A stretch of DNA of 64,000 nt from Nageia nagi (taxonomy: Eukaryota > Pinophyta): the NCBI GenBank assembly GCA_050084985.1, contig JBITNC010000001.1:76880001-76944000 (forward strand). The letters run 5' to 3'. The translations under genes were made by a program, and so were the position numbers. Position 1 is the first letter of the stretch; every line of letters begins with the position of its first letter. The notes below the pieces were generated by a model, which ran no database searches, was not told the DNA's origin, and saw nothing but the letters and a program-made list of their open reading frames with translations. Shown piece after piece: positions 60,476-64,000 of this stretch.

Positions 60476-62379
60476 AAAAGGAGATCCATCACTTTAATAG
60501 CTATCAAACAAAAAATAGACACTATCTTGGGACTAAGCTTGGGCTATGATGAATGGCTTATGATACCTTTCTTAGAACTATCTAGCACCCATCATGACAT
60601 TAAATCTCACTATCAGTATCCATGTAGCCACCTCTTATGCAATGCCTTCTCTATTTTTTTCCTCTCTCTTACCTAGGCATTAAAAAGGGGGTTCACATTT
60701 AATATTATTTTTTGATGCATTTAATTTAATTTGTTAGTTGCAAGCCACTTAGAAGCAACATATACCATTTTTAAGCATTTAATTCATTTTTACTTACTTG
60801 CAAGCAACCTTTTTTTAAATGCTCTTAGCAACTCTTATACTCCAAGTTTTTAAAGCTTTGTCATTATTACATTACTTTAGAGTAAAAAGATGGTCAAAAA
60901 TGCATCATTACTATTAAATGCCATCATTTAAATTTTTTTTTGAGTATAATTTTTTTTACTTCAAAACAAAAGAGGGGAAGGGGGAATACTACTTCTTTAA
61001 TGCTATTAAGGAAAATTGTAGAATATTTACTTAAAATTAGAATGGATTTATACTTGGAATTTTTAGCATGCAAAATATTTTTAAGGATAAAGTTATAAGT
61101 TAAGCTAAGTATGCTATCTTTAAGGGTACAAATTTAAGTAAAAAGGAGGAATTTGTATGAATTTGTTTTTACTTAAAGTTTAATGCATGTTGCTTGCTTA
61201 AATTTTTTAAGTTAAATGCTTAAGATTATATTTTTTAAGTTAAAATAATGCATGCTTATGATTAGTACTCATGTTTAGTACTTAAACATTTATGTTAAAA
61301 TTATACATGCTTATGCTTAGTACTTAATTTTTAAGTTAAAATGATGCATGCCTATGCTTAGTACTTAATTTTTAAGTTAAAATGATGAATGCTTATGCTT
61401 AGTACTTACTTTTTCAAAATACATGCTTATTACTTAAAAACTTAAGTTATGATGTAATTTACTTCCTTATGCAAGAATGGACTTATACAAAAATTAGGAA
61501 TTATGTAAAAGATATCCTTTAGGGGTTGGTAAACAAAACCCATTAGATCCTTATATTTCAAATTTTGAATATAATGTTTTACTTATGCTCTTTTACTTCA
61601 TGTTTCATATTTTGATTTATTTACTTATGCAAATAAAAATGCAAACATTGAAATGAGTAACCCTCTAAAATAAACACATCCGCATGTACATTTCACAACA
61701 TAACTTGTTTAAAGAGCTATGAGGTGAGGATAGGTATACTATAGCCTTTAAGTTTGATGATCCAAATGGTGAAAAGTTTGTACTTCTCAATTCCTTTAAG
61801 TCCTCTGTTGGTCTAGACATAACTCCAATAGATGGATAGGTTGTGTGTAGTGATACCACATGTCTGCACATCTATTCAAGGAGTATCTTGATAACTTAAG
61901 AGGACAACTTGAAACCTAATCAAGATTAATAATTTAGCCAATACAATAAATGTCATAACCTTGAAAAATAGTAAGTACTTCTTGTGAAAAAGTATAATAC
62001 TGATTAAAGTGAACTGGTTAAGGATTGGTAGTACTTGGGTTTCTCTTGTGTGGACATCCAAGTGAAGGTCTAATTTTTTTAAATAAGAAAACAAGCCTCA
62101 ACAATATCACTCTACATATTTAGTTCTTGAGATGAAAAATGTATTTAGGTAAATGTATTTGAGTTGTAAAACATTTGCACTTGTGAATCGAATCAAGTAT
62201 GTTTCTAGTGTTAAATTTAACATGTATTACTACTTGGTTAAAACTTAACATATAATGTTATTTATTGAACCACATGCTTATTATTTTTTCATATTCTTAT
62301 GTAGCAAATGGGAGACTCCTTTTTACCCAAATATATTCTTGATAGTTCCAACTTTGAGATTTGAAAACCTTGGATGAAA
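60476..62379 (+). other. Long non-coding leader of copia element 3
   Basis: Matches 24176-26109. No frame is shared between the copies. Confidence 0.7.
61200..61440 (+). repeat. Minisatellite in leader, element 3
   Basis: About five units of the TGCTTAGTACTTAATTTTT, AAGTTAAAATGATGC pattern; same array as 24950-25160. Confidence 0.75.
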
Positions 62380-63290
62380 GCTAAATTATAGGCAAGAAAG
62401 CTTTGGTAAATAGTAAATGAGAACCTTGTACCTCCTACAAATGAGAAGGCTCTAAAGGTTTACAACATGAAGAATGAGTTGGCAACTTCCATGATTTATT
62501 ATGCAATTTTAGATGATGTTCTCCTGATAATTTTCTCTTCAACCTCGTAAAAGAAGCTTGGGATAAGCTTAAGCAACTCTACCTTGGTTAAAAAATTTTA
62601 AGAAGGTTTACCATTCTCTAAAAGTTGCTTCAAACTTGTTAAAGAGAAGATGAAAATGTTACCATCTACTTGAACAAAATCATTGACATAAGGACCTAAC
62701 TTGTTGGCTTATGGATGTAATTGGTTCAATGATAAGTTTATGGTCTTCATCATTCTTTAAAGCCTTTATTGAAATTTTAAAAACTTTGTAATGGTTATGA
62801 AAACAATGCTTGATGATGAAGAAGAAATCTTATCCCTTGAGAACCTTTTTAGGCTCTTTTTGAAGCTTGAGAAAACTCTTAACAAAAAGGTGTTGATTTC
62901 TTCTTATAAAGATAATAACATTACTCTTTGAGCAATCAAAACTCCTTTCAAGAATAAGTTCAACCATCAAAAGAAACCTTATCCCTCTTCCTCCAAAAAG
63001 TTTGAGAAAAGAGGTAATGGCTACAACAGTAATAGGAATAATGGCAATAATAGTAATAATAGGAACAATATTAGCAGCAGTAAGAATAACAAGAACAACA
63101 ACCACTTCAAGCAAAGAGATGGAAAACGTAAGACAAATAATCCATATTTTAAAAAAAATTTGATGGTAATTATAACTATTGTCATATCCAAGGTCACAAA
63201 GAAGTTGATTGCTACAAAAATAAAAGAGAAAAAAAATAAAGGTAATGATAATGTAAAGAACTTTAAAGGAAAGAAGAATGTTCAGGATGC
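62380..63290 (+). pseudogene. copia gag remnant, element 3
   Basis: The most readable gag of the window. NLVPPTNEKALKVYNMKNEL (near 62400) starts the capsid-like domain. It continues with AYGCNWFNDKFMVFIIL near 62705 and KDNNITL, then HQKKPYPSSSKKFEKRGNGY near 62955, and an Asn/Ser-rich linker. The last part is a zinc knuckle near 63170, where one frame gives NYCHIQGHKEVDCYK with the first Cys altered. Single stops near 62548 and 62927 and about two frameshifts break it. Confidence 0.8.
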
Positions 63291-63299
63291 TTTTGCTAT

Positions 63300-64000
63300 G
63301 ATACTCTACTCTATGTTTCACTCTTTTTTGTCTAATAGATCATTGATTCTAGTTGCACTAATCACTTATGCTTTGAAAAGGAAAAGTTTGAGAACATTCA
63401 CAAGTATTGAAAAGATGTGATTGTAATAGGTGATAACTCTACCCTTGAAGTCCAAGGAATTGGGAGTGTGTTGATTCATAAAAAAGTTATTAAAAATATT
63501 TTTATATTCTTAAGTTAAGGATGAACCTTCTCTTCTTAATATAAGTTTTTAGAAAAGGGTACTCATTTGAGTTCAACTCTCAATCCTAGTGCATTAAGAA
63601 AATACTTGCCATGTTGGTTAAAGAATCAATGAAAGATGATCTCTACATTGTAGATCAAGTTCTATCAAAGATATGTCTTGTTACAAGTGTGTGTTCTAAA
63701 GAAAATCTTTAGCATAAACATTTAGAGAACCTTAACTATAAGAGTATTCAAGTCATAAAAGACCAAGAACTTGTGGAAGGTTTCTCTTCAATTTCTCCTT
63801 TGGTTGGTCTATGCAAGAAGTGCATTCTTAGCAAGATGCATAGATAAAAGTTTAAAAAAGATAAGGCAAAAAGATCATCTCAACCTCTTCAACTTGTGTA
63901 TTTAGATTTGATAGGTCTATTTTAGACTAAGTTGCTTGGAGGAGCATATTACATCTTGACCTTCATTGATGACTTTAGTAGGATGACCTTTGGGTATCTA
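63300..64000 (+). pseudogene. copia protease/pre-integrase and start of integrase, element 3, cut by window end
   Basis: Contains CTNHLCFEKEKFENIHKY (near 63354, in a combined reading) and VIGDNSTLEVQGIGSVLIHK (near 63424). The zinc-binding CKKCILSK lies near 63810, followed by the start of the integrase core (LTFIDDFSRMTFGYL at the very end). Stops are present throughout. Confidence 0.75.

Larger units (their letters stand above)
59217..64000 (+). mobile_element. Ty1/copia element 3, LTR start missing, runs off the window
   Basis: Begins about 100 bases into the LTR and has a primer-binding site, the long leader with the same tandem repeats and LRR fragment as element 1, gag, and the start of pol to the end of the window. 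Most of it aligns with 23000-27750. Confidence 0.85.

Noticed and set aside
1-64000. tRNA, rRNA or other structured RNA genes
   Set aside because: No cloverleaf-like A and B box pairs or rRNA-like stretches were recognised by eye; a covariance-model scan would be the proper test.

Overview
This is a very A+T-rich stretch of plant nuclear DNA, mostly built from decayed and nested transposable elements. The evidence for a plant is the TTTAGGG-type degenerate telomeric repeat, Ty1/copia elements primed from initiator-Met tRNA, an hAT transposase of a plant-like type, a CACTA-type terminus ending in the CACTACAAGAAA motif, and one small spliced gene for a plant bHLH/ACT-like regulator. The clade within land plants cannot be fixed from this sequence. 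All similarity statements come from reading motifs by eye; no search was run.

Layout. 1-520 is a degenerate telomere-type block, followed by a foldback repeat (713-983) and a CACTA-like end (to 1818). 4742-8440 holds a roughly 0.9-kb unit in three tandem copies, the third split by an insertion of about 0.9 kb. The only apparently intact gene lies on the minus strand at 9111-10822: three exons, about 170 codons, with a C-terminal ACT-like domain (SCREAM-like family). 18060-18957 may be a second, unidentified spliced gene remnant.

The rest is mobile DNA from two interacting families. (1) A large hAT-type repeat ('family X') is present three times (11530-15796, 31195-38097, 39645-51010). It carries a minus-strand hAT transposase remnant, a plus-strand gene remnant with introns and no known function, a module of about 1.3 kb, and clusters of a GGTAGCA/TGCTACC motif. 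(2) A Ty1/copia family is represented by a full-length element (22837-31194, about 8.36 kb, two LTRs of about 0.5 kb), a minus-strand element without its 5' end (54299-59216), a plus-strand element without its LTR start that runs off the window (59217-64000), an internally deleted element inside the hAT transposase (46313-49166), and fragments at 15797-16645, 21380-22783 and 38098-38554. The long leader of two copia elements contains the same leucine-rich-repeat gene fragment, apparently captured host sequence.

The nesting gives a relative history. A copia element entered the hAT transposase before the hAT repeat was multiplied, because all three copies have the LTR at the same codon region. 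Copia element 1 later entered family X copy 2, where copy 3 provides the empty site. Every transposon gene seen has stops or frameshifts, so none looks autonomous.
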